The position numbers and the translations under genes are program-made. DNA of 64,000 nt from Pseudomonas entomophila. Lineage in GTDB: Bacteria; Pseudomonadota; Gammaproteobacteria; Pseudomonadales; Pseudomonadaceae. Each line of letters begins with the position of its first letter. Positions within the stretch are counted from its first letter, which is position 1. The notes below the pieces were generated by a model that was given only the letters and a program-made list of their open reading frames with translations, searched no databases and was not told the DNA's origin. The stretch is from assembly GCF_013523165.1 (NCBI RefSeq), contig NZ_JAAMQI010000021.1:1-64000 (forward strand). The letters run 5' to 3'. Below, one piece after another: positions 34,593 through 44,383 of this stretch.

Positions 34593-36506
34593 TCAGGACG
34601 ACAGGTAGGACGATCGCGTCAGCCCCAGCCGCAACGCGTCCAGGTACTGCGTCCGCTCGCGCGCGGTGATCCGTGCGCTGGCGACCTTGTCGCGGTAATG
34701 GGTCATCAGCTCTTCCGGCGACAGGTGCACGTAGCGCAGCATGTCCTCGATGGTGTCGTGGGTCTCGATACCGGCGTGGTAGACGCTGCCGTCGGCACGC
34801 TGGTAGATGTTCACCGAGTCGGTATCGCCGAACAGGTTGTGCATGTCGCCGAGAATCTCCTGATAGGCGCCTACCAGGAAGATGCCCAGCAGGTAGTCCT
34901 CGCCTTCACGCACGGCATGCACCGGCAGGCTGGTCTCGATGCTCTGCTCGTCGACGTACTGGTTGATCTTGCCGTCGGAGTCGCAGGTCAAATCCTGCAG
35001 CACCGCGCGGCGCAGCGGCTCTTCGTCCAGCCGGTGCAGCGGCAGGATCGGCAGTACCTGGCCGATCGCCCAGGTGTCGGGCAGGCTCTGGAACACCGAG
35101 AAGTTGCAGATGTACTTGTCGGCCAGCTTGTCGTTGAGCTCGTCGAGCACCTGGCGGTGGGAGCGCTGGCGCGCCTTCAGCGAGTTGTACAGCCGCCGGC
35201 AGACGGCGTAGTAGCACTGCTCGGCCAGGGCCTTCTCGGCCAGCGTGACCTTGCCGTCGGCATACTGAGCGGCCACGTCGCCGATGTAGTGCGTCGCGCG
35301 CCAGTAGGTTTCGGTGACCATCTCGATGTCGGTCGGCCCCAGCAGGTCCACCAGCCACTGCACGGTTTCCGGCAGGCTGTCGCGGTTCTCGATCAGCGGC
35401 ATCTCGTCGTTGTGGCGCTCGACGTCGGTGACCTGCACCACCAGCATGGCGTGGTGCGCGGTGAGCGCCCGGCCGCTTTCGGAGAAGATGTGCGGGTGCG
35501 GCAGGCCCTGCGCGTCGCAGAATTCCTTGAGCATGCCCACAACCACGGCCGCGTATTCGTCGATGTCGTAGTTGATCGAGCTGGCGTTGCGCGAATGGGT
35601 GCCGTCGTAGTCCACGCCCAGGCCGCCGCCCACGTCGATATGGTCCACCGGCAGGCCCAGGGCACGCAGCTCGCCGTAATAGCGGATGGCCTCCTTGAAC
35701 CCGTGCTGGTAGTCGGCCAGGTTGGCGATCTGCGACCCCATGTGGAAGTGCAGCAGGCGCACGCCCTGATCCAGCCCGGCATCGCGGAAGCGTTGCACCA
35801 CCGACAGCAGCTGCGCCGCCGACAGGCCGAACTTGGACTTCTCGCCCCCGGTGTCGGCCCACTTGCTCGAGGCCAGCGACGAGAGGCGCACGCGCAGGCC
35901 GACCTGCGGCTTGACCTTGAGGTCGTTGGCCTCGTCGATCACCAGGGCGACTTCGGACTCTTTCTCGATGACGATGAACACGTTGTGACCGAGCTTCTGC
36001 CCCATCAGCGCCAGGCGGATGAACTCACGGTCCTTGTAGCCGTTGCAGACGATGGTGCCACCCTTCGGCGCCAGTGCCAGCACCGCCAGCAACTCCGGCT
36101 TGGAGCCGGCTTCCAGGCCGATGGAGACGTTCTCGGTGGCGATGATGTTCTCGACCACCGCTTCCTGCTGGTTGACCTTGATCGGGTACAGCGCCGTGTA
36201 CTGGCTCTGGTACTCGAGCCGCGCGATGTTGGCGTCGAAGGCGCCGGTCAGCTGGCGCACCCGGTCCTGCAGGATATCGGGGAACCGCACCAGCAACGGC
36301 AACGAGAGGCCGCTTGAACGCAGCTGTTCGACCTGCTCGTACAGGTCGATCGGCGAGCTGTCCGGGCCATTGGGACGCACTTCGACACGCCCGGCCTCGT
36401 TGATCGCGAAATAACCGGCGCCCCAGTGACGGATGCCATAGACACTGCGGCTGTCGCCCACGGTCCATTGGCTGCCATCGTCTTTGCGTGTGCGTCGTAC
36501 GGACAT
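34593..36506 (-). CDS. speA: biosynthetic arginine decarboxylase
   Basis: 637-residue PLP-dependent group IV decarboxylase: L-arginine to agmatine plus CO2, the first step of the agmatine route to putrescine. The PLP lysine is Lys110 in YPIKVNQQEAV; HFHMGSQI and the glycine-rich DVGGGLGVDYDG follow, and the substrate-binding stretch CDSDGKI is near the C-terminus. Length equals the SpeA family norm. The start MSVRRTRKDDGS agrees with relatives. It is monocistronic, with an intrinsic terminator downstream and the SUI1-type gene upstream on the same strand. Confidence 0.94.
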   Translation of the reverse strand: MSVRRTRKDDGSQWTVGDSRSVYGIRHWGAGYFAINEAGRVEVRPNGPDSSPIDLYEQVEQLRSSGLSLPLLVRFPDILQDRVRQLTGAFDANIARLEYQSQYTALYPIKVNQQEAVVENIIATENVSIGLEAGSKPELLAVLALAPKGGTIVCNGYKDREFIRLALMGQKLGHNVFIVIEKESEVALVIDEANDLKVKPQVGLRVRLSSLASSKWADTGGEKSKFGLSAAQLLSVVQRFRDAGLDQGVRLLHFHMGSQIANLADYQHGFKEAIRYYGELRALGLPVDHIDVGGGLGVDYDGTHSRNASSINYDIDEYAAVVVGMLKEFCDAQGLPHPHIFSESGRALTAHHAMLVVQVTDVERHNDEMPLIENRDSLPETVQWLVDLLGPTDIEMVTETYWRATHYIGDVAAQYADGKVTLAEKALAEQCYYAVCRRLYNSLKARQRSHRQVLDELNDKLADKYICNFSVFQSLPDTWAIGQVLPILPLHRLDEEPLRRAVLQDLTCDSDGKINQYVDEQSIETSLPVHAVREGEDYLLGIFLVGAYQEILGDMHNLFGDTDSVNIYQRADGSVYHAGIETHDTIEDMLRYVHLSPEELMTHYRDKVASARITARERTQYLDALRLGLTRSSYLSS

Positions 36507-36657
36507 TCAAGTCCCCTATAAGAAAGTCGAAGACACGGCAGGCGAAACCCTCGGCCCACCGTGCAGAAACTGAAAATGACGAGTTCCCGTGTCAGGGGTA
36601 GACCCTGCCCACCGGAGCGAGTTTAGAACCTGCCTGGCAAAAAACCTGTGACAGCGC

Positions 36658-37029
36658 TCAGCCGCCGGACTTCTTGGCCTTGAACCCTTGGCGGATCAAT
36701 TCGGCCAGCAGCAGCTCGACATGATCGCCCTGGATCTCGATCACGCCGTCTTTCAGCGCGCCACCGGTCCCGCAGCGACGCTTGAGCGTGGCGGCCAGGT
36801 CCTTGAGCTGGTCGAGCGGCAACGGCACGCCGCTGACCGAGGTGACGGTCTTGCCGCCACGCCCCTTGGTTTCACGGCGTACCCGGGCGATACCGTCGCC
36901 CTCGGGGATCACCGCCTGGCCACAGATGCAGGCATCAAGGGGCTTGGCGCAGGTCGGGCAATGTCGCCCGGCGTCGGTGGAATACACCAGACCGCCCAGG
37001 GCGGCGAAGGATGAGGCTTTCTTGGCCAC
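36658..37029 (-). CDS. SUI1/eIF1-family translation factor (YciH-like)
   Basis: 123-residue YciH-type protein. An N-terminal CPTC...CIC zinc-knuckle-like pair precedes the SUI1 fold (RRETKGRGGKTVTSVSGVPL, then GTGGALKDGVIEIQGDH). Bacterial homologues modulate initiation fidelity. I start at the GTG at 37029 (VAKKASSFAAL), which has an AGAGG eight bases upstream; no other start nearby fits. It lies upstream of speA in the same direction with a 151-bp gap. Confidence 0.86.
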   Translation of the reverse strand: MAKKASSFAALGGLVYSTDAGRHCPTCAKPLDACICGQAVIPEGDGIARVRRETKGRGGKTVTSVSGVPLPLDQLKDLAATLKRRCGTGGALKDGVIEIQGDHVELLLAELIRQGFKAKKSGG

Positions 37030-37218
37030 TTTTGTGCCTCTTGCTGAGGACAAAAAATGATCGACCCCTGGCACCAGGATCGACCGCGATGCCCCACTCT
37101 GGCAGGGGCGGCGCTACCGTCGCATGCAGTGCGTCGGCCCGAAAAGGTCGCGCAGTGTACCCAGATTGCACGCGCTTGCTAAGCCGGGAATGCGCCATTT
37201 CCTGAAGCTGTCGCGACG

Positions 37219-37755
37219 TCAGCCACGCCGGTCCAGCACGTGCTGCAGCGCGACCAGCGAATCGGGGCAGTAGGGTTGCCAGCGGCAGTCGGTCTCGACC
37301 TGCGCCAGGCTGAGAAAGCGTGCTTCGCTGACCTCCTCGGGCTGCAGCTGCAGCGGGCCGTCCCAGGTCGCCGAATACACCGCGCACCAGACCCGGTTGC
37401 CGGGCTGGTCGAAGAAGAACGTGTCGTGAAAGTGCAGCGCGACGCCACTCACACCCAGCTCTTCGCGCAGTTCCCGTGCGGCGGATTCGTCGTAGCTTTC
37501 TCCGGCCGCGACCATGCCGCCGGCGGCCACGTCCCAGTAGCCTGGGTAGATCGCCTTGCTCAACGTGCGCCGGTGCACGCACAGCTCGCCGGCGCGGTTG
37601 AACAACAGGATGAAGGTGCAGCGACCGATCAGCCCGCGGGCGCGCAGCTCGGCACGTGGCAGGCTGCCGAGCGGTTGATCGTGCTCGTCGACCCAGGCGA
37701 TGGGCTCGGCATCGGAGGCCGCACGGTGTGCGGCCTCGCGGGCAGAGGGCGTCAT
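37219..37755 (-). CDS. NUDIX hydrolase
   Basis: 178-residue hydrolase with an intact Nudix box (GGMVAAGESYDESAARELRE and following residues; pattern G-x5-E-x7-REUxEExGU). It resembles the YfcD/isopentenyl-diphosphate isomerase-like group (WVDEHDQPLGSLPR near the N-terminus). The nucleotide or diphosphate substrate is not known. Its ATG overlaps the DUF2333 stop as TGATG, so the two are translationally coupled. Confidence 0.87.
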   Translation of the reverse strand: MTPSAREAAHRAASDAEPIAWVDEHDQPLGSLPRAELRARGLIGRCTFILLFNRAGELCVHRRTLSKAIYPGYWDVAAGGMVAAGESYDESAARELREELGVSGVALHFHDTFFFDQPGNRVWCAVYSATWDGPLQLQPEEVSEARFLSLAQVETDCRWQPYCPDSLVALQHVLDRRG

Positions 37756-38822
37756 CAGCCCTGGGACAGCAACTGACGCAGGTCGATGACCGCAGCGTTG
37801 GCACGCGAGATGTAGTTGGCCATGACCAGCGAGTGGTTGGCCCACATGCCGAAGCCGCTGCCGTTGAGCACCATCGGGCTCCACAGCTGCTCCTGGGAGG
37901 CCTCCAGCTCACGGATGATCTGACGCACGCTCACGGTGGCGTTCTTCTTGGCCAGCACGTCGGCGAAATCGACCTCGATGGCGCGCAGCAGGTGCGACAG
38001 GGCCCAGGCCTGGCCGCGGGCTTCGTAGAACACGTTGTCGATCTGCAACCACGGCGTCTCGACCACTTCTTCGTCGAGCTGTGGCGCCTGACCGGCGACC
38101 ACGGCTTCGGTCTTCAGGTTGCTGTTGAGCTTGACCCGGCCAACGCTCGCCGACAGGCGCTGGGACAGCGAACCCAGACGCGTGGCGACATCGCCCAGCC
38201 AGTTGTTCAGGTTGTCGGCGCGGGTGTAGAAGATCGCGCCCTTGTCGCCCGAGGCCAGGCGCGCCTGGTAGCGGCTCAGCGACTGGATGCCCTCGCGGTA
38301 TTCGGATTCGCTCGACGGCAGGATCCAGCTCTTCTGGTCGAAGTTGAAGCGCGGTTCGGCACGGGCCAGGTCGGCGTCTTCGGTGGACTGCGACTGCGAA
38401 CGGGCGAAGTCCTTGCGCAGTGCCCGGGACAGGTCACGGACCTGGACCAGCACACCGTATTCCCAGCTCGGCATGTTGTCCATCCACAGCCCTGGCGGGA
38501 ACCGGTCGTTGCTGATGTAGCCGCCCGGCTTGGTCAGCAGCGTGTCGGCCACGGTCTTGAGGGTTTCGATGGTGGTGTAGCCCACGACCATCTGCTGGTT
38601 GTTGCGCTGGGCGGCCGACTGGGCGTTCTGCTGCACCGGGAACAGCTCCGGTTCCTGACTCCAGTACCAGCTAAGGCCAATGCACACCAGCAGGTAGAGA
38701 CCGATCAGGATGGCCAGCGCCTTGCCCCACAAGCCGCCGAGGTAGGTACGGGTGGCGGTGCCTCGGGTGTTCACGCGCTCGCGCGGCTCGGCTTGGCCCT
38801 TTCGGTTTTTCCAGTCCAGCAT
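37755..38822 (-). CDS. DUF2333 membrane protein
   Basis: 355 residues with one N-terminal transmembrane helix (LWGKALAILIGLYLLVCIGL, about 31-51) and a large, mostly helical soluble part, probably periplasmic. It belongs to DUF2333, which is widespread in gammaproteobacteria and of unknown function. I start at the ATG at 38822 (MLDWKNRKG), where AAGGA is well spaced; a GTG seven codons upstream is less likely. The stop overlaps the NUDIX start. Confidence 0.84.
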   Translation of the reverse strand: MLDWKNRKGQAEPRERVNTRGTATRTYLGGLWGKALAILIGLYLLVCIGLSWYWSQEPELFPVQQNAQSAAQRNNQQMVVGYTTIETLKTVADTLLTKPGGYISNDRFPPGLWMDNMPSWEYGVLVQVRDLSRALRKDFARSQSQSTEDADLARAEPRFNFDQKSWILPSSESEYREGIQSLSRYQARLASGDKGAIFYTRADNLNNWLGDVATRLGSLSQRLSASVGRVKLNSNLKTEAVVAGQAPQLDEEVVETPWLQIDNVFYEARGQAWALSHLLRAIEVDFADVLAKKNATVSVRQIIRELEASQEQLWSPMVLNGSGFGMWANHSLVMANYISRANAAVIDLRQLLSQG

Positions 38823-39123
38823 GGCAGTGTCCTTTTTAGTCACGACGATTCAGGGGCTTGGACCACGTGCACCGGCCAGGGTGCCACGGCAAGCATCGCT
38901 GAACTATAAAGCAAGCGTGCCCAGGAAGATAAGCGGCAAGGGCCCGGCAGGCGGGTGGGTCGCTGTCGCATCGGGCGGCGTCGCTTCCACGAATCGCCAC
39001 ACCCGGACACGCGCCACCGCCTGAAGGCCAATGGCCACTTCTTTTGCGTGTCTCGTCATCACAGCGTCACAGAAACGCCCTAGGTTCAGCGGCCTATCGT
39101 TGACTCCAGAGGCAGAGACGGCA

Positions 39124-41082
39124 ATGCGCCTGAAATGGCTGACCAACCTCAATACCACGCTGCTGGTGGCCGTCTGCCTGGCCTTGGCCGCCACCTTGTG
39201 GTGGTCGCAGCGCGCCCTGGAACAGCCTTACCAGTGGATGGAGCGCTACCTGGCGCTGTCCCAGCACTTCCAGAACCAGGTCGCCCGGGGCATCGAGGGC
39301 TACCAGCGTACGGGCGACGCGGTGCGTCACGCCGCCGCCATGGAGGCCATCGAGCAGGCCTCGGCCAGCCTGGACGACTGGCCCGCGTCATTGACCGGCC
39401 ACGTGCGGCCAAGCCTCGAGGCACTGCACGGCTTCATGGGCGGCGAACTGCTGGCGGCCGGCAAGCTGGCCGGCGACCCGCAGGCCTTGCTGCTGCAAGC
39501 CGAGCGCGAACTGGGCGCCACGCTGGAACAACTGATGCGCTACGCACGCGACGGCGGCCCAGCCGGTGAGGCGTATCGCCCGCCGTTGCTCGAAGCGACC
39601 TTGCACCTGGGCCGTCTTTCACTGGCCCGGGACAAGCTGGTCAGCAGCGGCCATGCCGAACTGACCGAGGACGTGCTGCGCGAAGTGGCGCTGATCCGGG
39701 CACAGGCCGAGGTGCTCGACGGGCTGCCACTGCTGGGCGTGACCCGCGACAGTGACTCCGGCGCCGATGACTTTGCCGCGCTGATGGGCCTGCAGAGCCA
39801 GGCGAACGCACAGCGCGAGGACGCGGCCGTGCCCTTGAAGCGCGAGCTGTCGAGCCTGCTCAACCGCTATCCGGCCGAACTGCAGCGCACCCGCCAGCAG
39901 ATCGAGCAGCGCACGGCCCTGACGGCGCGCACCGCGCAACTCATCGACAGCGTGCGCCTGGCCTTCGCGGCCCTGGAGCCGGAGGTTCGCGCCCAGCACG
40001 CGCGGATCCAGGGCGAAGTGCGGCTGCTTCAGGGCCTGATGATCGCCTTGATCCTGGGCATCGCCGTGCTGGTGGACACGCTTCAGCGACGCCTGGCCCG
40101 AGTGCTGACACGCCTGGCGCCTGCCCTGTCACGCTGGGCGGAAGGCGACTTCAGCCAACCGATCGGCCTGGGCAGGAGCCACCGCGAGCTGCAGGACATC
40201 CAGGGTTCGCTCAACCGCCTGCGCGATTACCTGCTCGACCTGGTCGGCACCTTGCGTCACCAGGCCGAGCAGGTGGCCAACAGCAGCCATGCTCTGGCCG
40301 GGGTGAGCAGCGCACTGCACGCCGGCGCCGAGCGCCAGGCCGGCGACACCGGGCAGATCCGCGATGCACTGGGCGCCCTGGAGGCGACCATCCAGCAGGT
40401 GGCCGGTGATGCCAGCGCCGCCGCCCAGGCCAGTGGCGATGCCGGCCAGGCCGTCGAGCAGGGCCAGGTGGTGATCGGCCAGAGCCTCGAAGGGCTGCGT
40501 TCGCTGGTCGATGAGGTGCAGGGCAATGCCCAGGCCATCGAGCAACTGGCCGACGAATCGGCGACCATCGGCAGCGTGCTCACGGTCATCCGCAGCATCG
40601 CCGAGCAGACCAACCTGCTGGCCCTCAACGCCGCCATCGAGGCGGCCCGTGCCGGTGACATGGGGCGCGGCTTCGCGGTGGTGGCCGACGAAGTCCGCTC
40701 GCTGGCCCAGCGCACCACGGGGGCGACGGGCGAGATCCAGGCACTGATCGACCGGTTGCAGGTGGCCGCGCAGCGGTCCGTGCAGGGCATGCGCGCCCAG
40801 CTCGCCCATGCCGAGACCACGGCCGGACAGGCCCAGGCGGCCGACCAGGCGCTGGCGCGAATCGTCGGTGCGATCGGCACCATCGCCGACACGGCGGTGC
40901 GCATCGCCGAGGTGACCGGGCAGCAGACCGGTGCAGTGAGCGAGATACGCGATCACAGCGAACGCATCCATCGGCTGGGGGAAGACAACCTGCAGCGCAT
41001 CGGCGAAGGGCGCGAGCAGGGCGAGCATCTGCTGAGGCTGGGTGGGACGTTGAATACGGCAGTCTTGGCGTTCAAGGTGTGA
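39124..41082 (+). CDS. methyl-accepting chemotaxis protein (CtpL-like)
   Basis: 652-residue chemoreceptor. TM1 is at about 8-28. A long all-helical periplasmic domain (about 30-310, rich in Gln/Glu/Leu with no Cache signature) precedes TM2 (about 311-330), HAMP and the conserved signalling tip EQTNLLALNAAIEAARAGD. In P. aeruginosa the receptor at this locus, beside dsbD-aroQ-accBC, is the phosphate receptor CtpL; the shared neighbourhood makes it the likely orthologue. The helical sensor suggests indirect or periplasmic-protein-mediated sensing. I start at the ATG at 39124. Confidence 0.83.
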   Translation: MRLKWLTNLNTTLLVAVCLALAATLWWSQRALEQPYQWMERYLALSQHFQNQVARGIEGYQRTGDAVRHAAAMEAIEQASASLDDWPASLTGHVRPSLEALHGFMGGELLAAGKLAGDPQALLLQAERELGATLEQLMRYARDGGPAGEAYRPPLLEATLHLGRLSLARDKLVSSGHAELTEDVLREVALIRAQAEVLDGLPLLGVTRDSDSGADDFAALMGLQSQANAQREDAAVPLKRELSSLLNRYPAELQRTRQQIEQRTALTARTAQLIDSVRLAFAALEPEVRAQHARIQGEVRLLQGLMIALILGIAVLVDTLQRRLARVLTRLAPALSRWAEGDFSQPIGLGRSHRELQDIQGSLNRLRDYLLDLVGTLRHQAEQVANSSHALAGVSSALHAGAERQAGDTGQIRDALGALEATIQQVAGDASAAAQASGDAGQAVEQGQVVIGQSLEGLRSLVDEVQGNAQAIEQLADESATIGSVLTVIRSIAEQTNLLALNAAIEAARAGDMGRGFAVVADEVRSLAQRTTGATGEIQALIDRLQVAAQRSVQGMRAQLAHAETTAGQAQAADQALARIVGAIGTIADTAVRIAEVTGQQTGAVSEIRDHSERIHRLGEDNLQRIGEGREQGEHLLRLGGTLNTAVLAFKV

Positions 41083-41394
41083 GGCCGCCATCGCGGTGAC
41101 GGGTTTTGCGGGCCCGATCGCGGCACTGGGGCCGCTCCCCCAGGGAACCGCGATGGCCTGCCTCATCGCAGTGTGACTACAGGTGAGCGGCCCCTGCCGG
41201 AGCGTCGGACTGGCCGCGAGTGGGCAGCGTTGCGCTCAGGTCGATCAGGTAGACACCGCCCTTCTGTGGGAGCCGGCTTGCCGGCGATGGCGTCGGCGGG
41301 GTCGATGCTGATCGTGAACCCCGCCCGGCCGCGATGCCCCTGGGGCCGTCAGACTCCGCTATCATGCCCGCACGTTCCACCGTGCGAGACCACC
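41083..41394. repeat. gap with REP-like elements before dsbD
   Basis: The 312-bp gap contains a degenerate member of the GGCCC/ATCGCGGCAC repeat family (41126-41153) and a REP hairpin at 41265-41292 (core AGCCGGCTTGCCGGCGA). I see no gene. The dsbD promoter must lie after about 41300. Confidence 0.65.
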
Positions 41395-43179
41395 ATGCGC
41401 CGCCTGTTCTTCCTGCTGCTCCTGTCGCTGGCCCTCCCCGTCTGCGCCGCGGGTCTGCTCGACAACCGCCCCAGTGCCACCTTGGGCGCCGCCGCCCAGA
41501 GCGGCGCGGACTTCCTCCCCGTGCGCGAGGCGTTCGCCCTCAGCCGGGTCGACAGCGATGACCCGGAGACCCTCAAGCTGCGCTTCGTCGCCGCCGAAGG
41601 GTACTACCTCTATCGCCACCGCCTGCAGTTCAAGACCGAGCCGGCGGACATTGCCCTGGGCGCCCCGCGCCTGCCGCCAGGCGAGGCCAAGCACGACGAG
41701 TTCTTCGGTGACGTCGAGGTCTACCATGGCGTGCTCGATGTCGAGATCCCGCGCCCGACCGACGAGACGCGTGCCTTCACCCTGCTGGTGACCTACCAAG
41801 GGTGCGCCGACAAGGGCCTGTGCTACCCGCCGGAAACCGAACGCCTGGCGATCGCCGGCACCGCAGGCGCCACGGTCACGCCCCCCACCCTGCCGGCCGA
41901 GGGCTGGAGCTGGCGTTCGCTGGCCCTGTTCTTCTTCGCCGGCCTCGGCCTGACCTTCACCCCGTGCGTCCTGCCAATGCTGCCGATCCTGTCCGGGGTG
42001 GTGCTGCGCGGGCAGAACGGCGGCCTGCGCGGCCTGAGCCTGTCGCTTGCGTTCGTGCTGCCGATGGCGGCCTGCTTCGCACTGCTCGGCGCGCTGATGG
42101 GGGTGTTCGGCGCCGGCCTCAACCTGCAGGCACGCTTGCAGTCGGCCTGGGTGCTGGTGCCCTTCGCGCTGTTCTTCGTGGTGTTCGCCCTGGCCATGTT
42201 CGGGGTCTTCGAGCTGCGCCTGCCGCGGCGCCTGAGCGATCGCCTGGACCAGATCGCCCACCGCACCCAGGGCGGCTCGCTGCTCGGTGCGGCGGTGCTG
42301 GGCGTGCTCTCCAGCCTGCTGGTGTCGCCCTGCGTCTCGGCCCCGCTGGCCGGCGCCCTGCTGTACATCAGTGCCAGCGGCGATGCGCTGGGCGGTGCAC
42401 TGAAGCTCTTCGCCCTGGGCCTGGGCATGGGCGCCCCCCTGGTGCTGATCGCGGCCGGCGGCGCCGCCTGGCTGCCACGCAGCGGCCCCTGGCTGGGCAC
42501 GGTGAAGAACGCCATCGGCGTGCTGCTGCTGGGTCTGGCCATCGGCCTGCTCAGCCGCGTGCTGCCTGGCCCGCTGACGCTGCTCGCCATCGGCCTGCTG
42601 GCAGCTGGCGTGGCGCTGTTTCTCGGCACCCTGGAATTCGGCAGCAAGACACCCGGCCAGCGCCTGGCGCAACTGGCCGGTCTCTGCCTGCTGTGTTACG
42701 CCCTGGCCTGCTGGTATGGGGCCTTGAGTGGGCAGAGCGATCCGCTACGCCCCCTGCCATCGGCTGCTCCGGCAGGTGTCTCGGCCAGCCCGGCGACCGC
42801 TGCCGAGGCCTGGCACACGGTCGAGACGCCCGAGGCGTTGACCGCCGCGCTCGCCGAAGCCAAGGCCCAAGGGCGACCCGTGGTGCTCGACTGGTACGCC
42901 GACTGGTGCATCAGCTGCAAGGTGATCGAGCGCGATGTGCTGACCGACACCGCCGTCAAACGCGGCTTGCAGGGCTTCATGCAGGTGCGGGTGGACATGA
43001 CCCAAAGCACGGCCGCGCAGCGTGCGTTGCTCGACCGCTACCACCTGTTCGGGCCACCGGCTTTGCTGTTCTTTGCAGCGAACGGCAGCGAACTGACCAC
43101 TGATCGGGTGATCGGCGAGATCGGTGCCGCCGAATTTGCTGCTCGTCTGCAGACCCTACGCACGCACCTTGGCCTGTAA
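41395..43179 (+). CDS. dsbD: thiol:disulfide interchange protein DsbD
   Basis: 594 residues in the standard three modules: signal peptide and periplasmic alpha domain (GCADKGLCYPP), eight-helix membrane beta domain (FTPCVLPMLPIL, then VSPCVSAPLAGALLY) and C-terminal thioredoxin-like gamma domain with WCISC (Cys505/Cys508). It moves electrons from cytosolic thioredoxin to periplasmic DsbC/CcmG-type proteins. The ATG at 41395 starts the clear signal peptide MRRLFFLLLLSLALPVCA. An intrinsic terminator overlaps its stop codon. Confidence 0.93.
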   Translation: MRRLFFLLLLSLALPVCAAGLLDNRPSATLGAAAQSGADFLPVREAFALSRVDSDDPETLKLRFVAAEGYYLYRHRLQFKTEPADIALGAPRLPPGEAKHDEFFGDVEVYHGVLDVEIPRPTDETRAFTLLVTYQGCADKGLCYPPETERLAIAGTAGATVTPPTLPAEGWSWRSLALFFFAGLGLTFTPCVLPMLPILSGVVLRGQNGGLRGLSLSLAFVLPMAACFALLGALMGVFGAGLNLQARLQSAWVLVPFALFFVVFALAMFGVFELRLPRRLSDRLDQIAHRTQGGSLLGAAVLGVLSSLLVSPCVSAPLAGALLYISASGDALGGALKLFALGLGMGAPLVLIAAGGAAWLPRSGPWLGTVKNAIGVLLLGLAIGLLSRVLPGPLTLLAIGLLAAGVALFLGTLEFGSKTPGQRLAQLAGLCLLCYALACWYGALSGQSDPLRPLPSAAPAGVSASPATAAEAWHTVETPEALTAALAEAKAQGRPVVLDWYADWCISCKVIERDVLTDTAVKRGLQGFMQVRVDMTQSTAAQRALLDRYHLFGPPALLFFAANGSELTTDRVIGEIGAAEFAARLQTLRTHLGL

Positions 43180-43202
43180 CCGCCCGTCCGGCAGGCCTTT
43201 TT
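43171..43202 (+). terminator. terminator overlapping the dsbD stop
   Basis: GGCCTG (43171-43176) pairs with CAGGCC (43192-43197), followed by TTTTT. A short inner CCG/CGG pairing is possible in the loop. The stop codon TAA lies inside the hairpin. Confidence 0.65.
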
Positions 43203-43355
43203 CACCTGGAATGACCAAACCCGCGATTCCAGTCACATACTTTCCACGATTCTCGGACAACGTGCGGGCTATTGCCGGGAACTGGACAGTGGGTGCCGCT
43301 TGCGGCATAGTCGCCGCGCTACGGCGATTTGCCCTACACGATCAAGGAACTGCAG

Positions 43356-43808
43356 ATGGCGACCTTTCTGGTGCTGCATGGCCCCAACCTGAATTTGCTC
43401 GGGACCCGTGAGCCCACGGTCTATGGTGCCACCACCCTGGCGCAGATCGACCAAGGCCTGGTGCACCAGGCGCGTGCCGCCGGTCACCATCTGCTGCACC
43501 TGCAAAGCAATGCCGAGTACGAACTCATCGAGCGCATCCATGCCGCGCGCGACGAGGGCGTCGACTTCATCCTGATCAATCCGGCTGCCTTCACCCACAC
43601 CAGCGTCGCATTACGTGACGCGTTGCTGGCGGTGAGCATCCCATTCATCGAAGTGCACCTGTCGAACGTGCACAAACGTGAACCGTTCCGTCATCACTCC
43701 TACTTCTCCGACGTGGCGGTGGGCGTGATCTGCGGCCTTGGCGCCACCGGCTACCGCCTGGCGCTGGAGTCGGCGATGGAACACCTGGCTGCGCGCGTAC
43801 AGCCCTGA
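43356..43808 (+). CDS. aroQ: type II 3-dehydroquinate dehydratase
   Basis: 150 residues, full length for AroQ. It converts 3-dehydroquinate to 3-dehydroshikimate in the shikimate pathway. Catalytic and substrate motifs are present: LHGPNLNLLGTREP, INPAAFTHTSVALRDAL and the His/Arg segment EVHLSNVHKREPFRHHS. AAGGA lies 8 nt before the ATG. The next genes are accB-accC, an arrangement conserved in pseudomonads. Confidence 0.95.
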   Translation: MATFLVLHGPNLNLLGTREPTVYGATTLAQIDQGLVHQARAAGHHLLHLQSNAEYELIERIHAARDEGVDFILINPAAFTHTSVALRDALLAVSIPFIEVHLSNVHKREPFRHHSYFSDVAVGVICGLGATGYRLALESAMEHLAARVQP

Positions 43809-43904
43809 TGCCACACGACCCTGGCCTTGAAGGGCCCGGGTCTCGAGAAACGTCTTCGCTACGTTTTCAATTCAATCCCTGACCAACTTGGGAGCTGCTG
43901 CTCA

Positions 43905-44366
43905 ATGGATATCCGTAAAGTCAAGAAACTGATCGAGCTGCTGGAAGAGTCTGGCATCGACGAGCTGGAGATCAAGGAAGGCGAAGAGTCCGTCCGTATC
44001 AGCCGTCACAGCAAGACCCCAGCCGGTCAGCAGTACTTTGCCGCCCCCGTCGCCGCACCGGCACCTGCCGCTGCACCAGCGCCTGTCGCTGCCGCCGCCG
44101 CCCCGGCCGCCGAAGCCGCCCCTGCCCTCAAAGGCACCGTGATTCGCTCGCCGATGGTCGGCACCTTCTACCGCAAGCCTTCGCCGACCTCGCCGAACTT
44201 CGCCGAAGTGGGCCAGACGCTGAAGAAAGGCGACACCCTGTGCATCGTCGAAGCCATGAAGATGATGAACCACATCGAAGCCGACATCGGCGGCGTCATC
44301 GACGCCATCCTGGTAGAAGACGGCCAGCCGGTTGAGTTCGACCAGCCGCTGTTCACCATCGTTTGA
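43905..44366 (+). CDS. accB: biotin carboxyl carrier protein of acetyl-CoA carboxylase
   Basis: 153 residues. The N-terminal helical part (MDIRKVKKLIELLEESGIDE) precedes an Ala/Pro-rich linker (about 50-80) and the biotinyl domain with EAMKMMN, whose lysine is biotinylated. It carries carboxybiotin between AccC and the AccAD carboxyltransferase in the first committed step of fatty-acid synthesis. The start at 43905 is set by family alignment with GGAG upstream. It is followed by accC after 17 bp. Confidence 0.96.
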   Translation: MDIRKVKKLIELLEESGIDELEIKEGEESVRISRHSKTPAGQQYFAAPVAAPAPAAAPAPVAAAAAPAAEAAPALKGTVIRSPMVGTFYRKPSPTSPNFAEVGQTLKKGDTLCIVEAMKMMNHIEADIGGVIDAILVEDGQPVEFDQPLFTIV

Positions 44367-44383
44367 ACCGCGGAGAGCCTCCG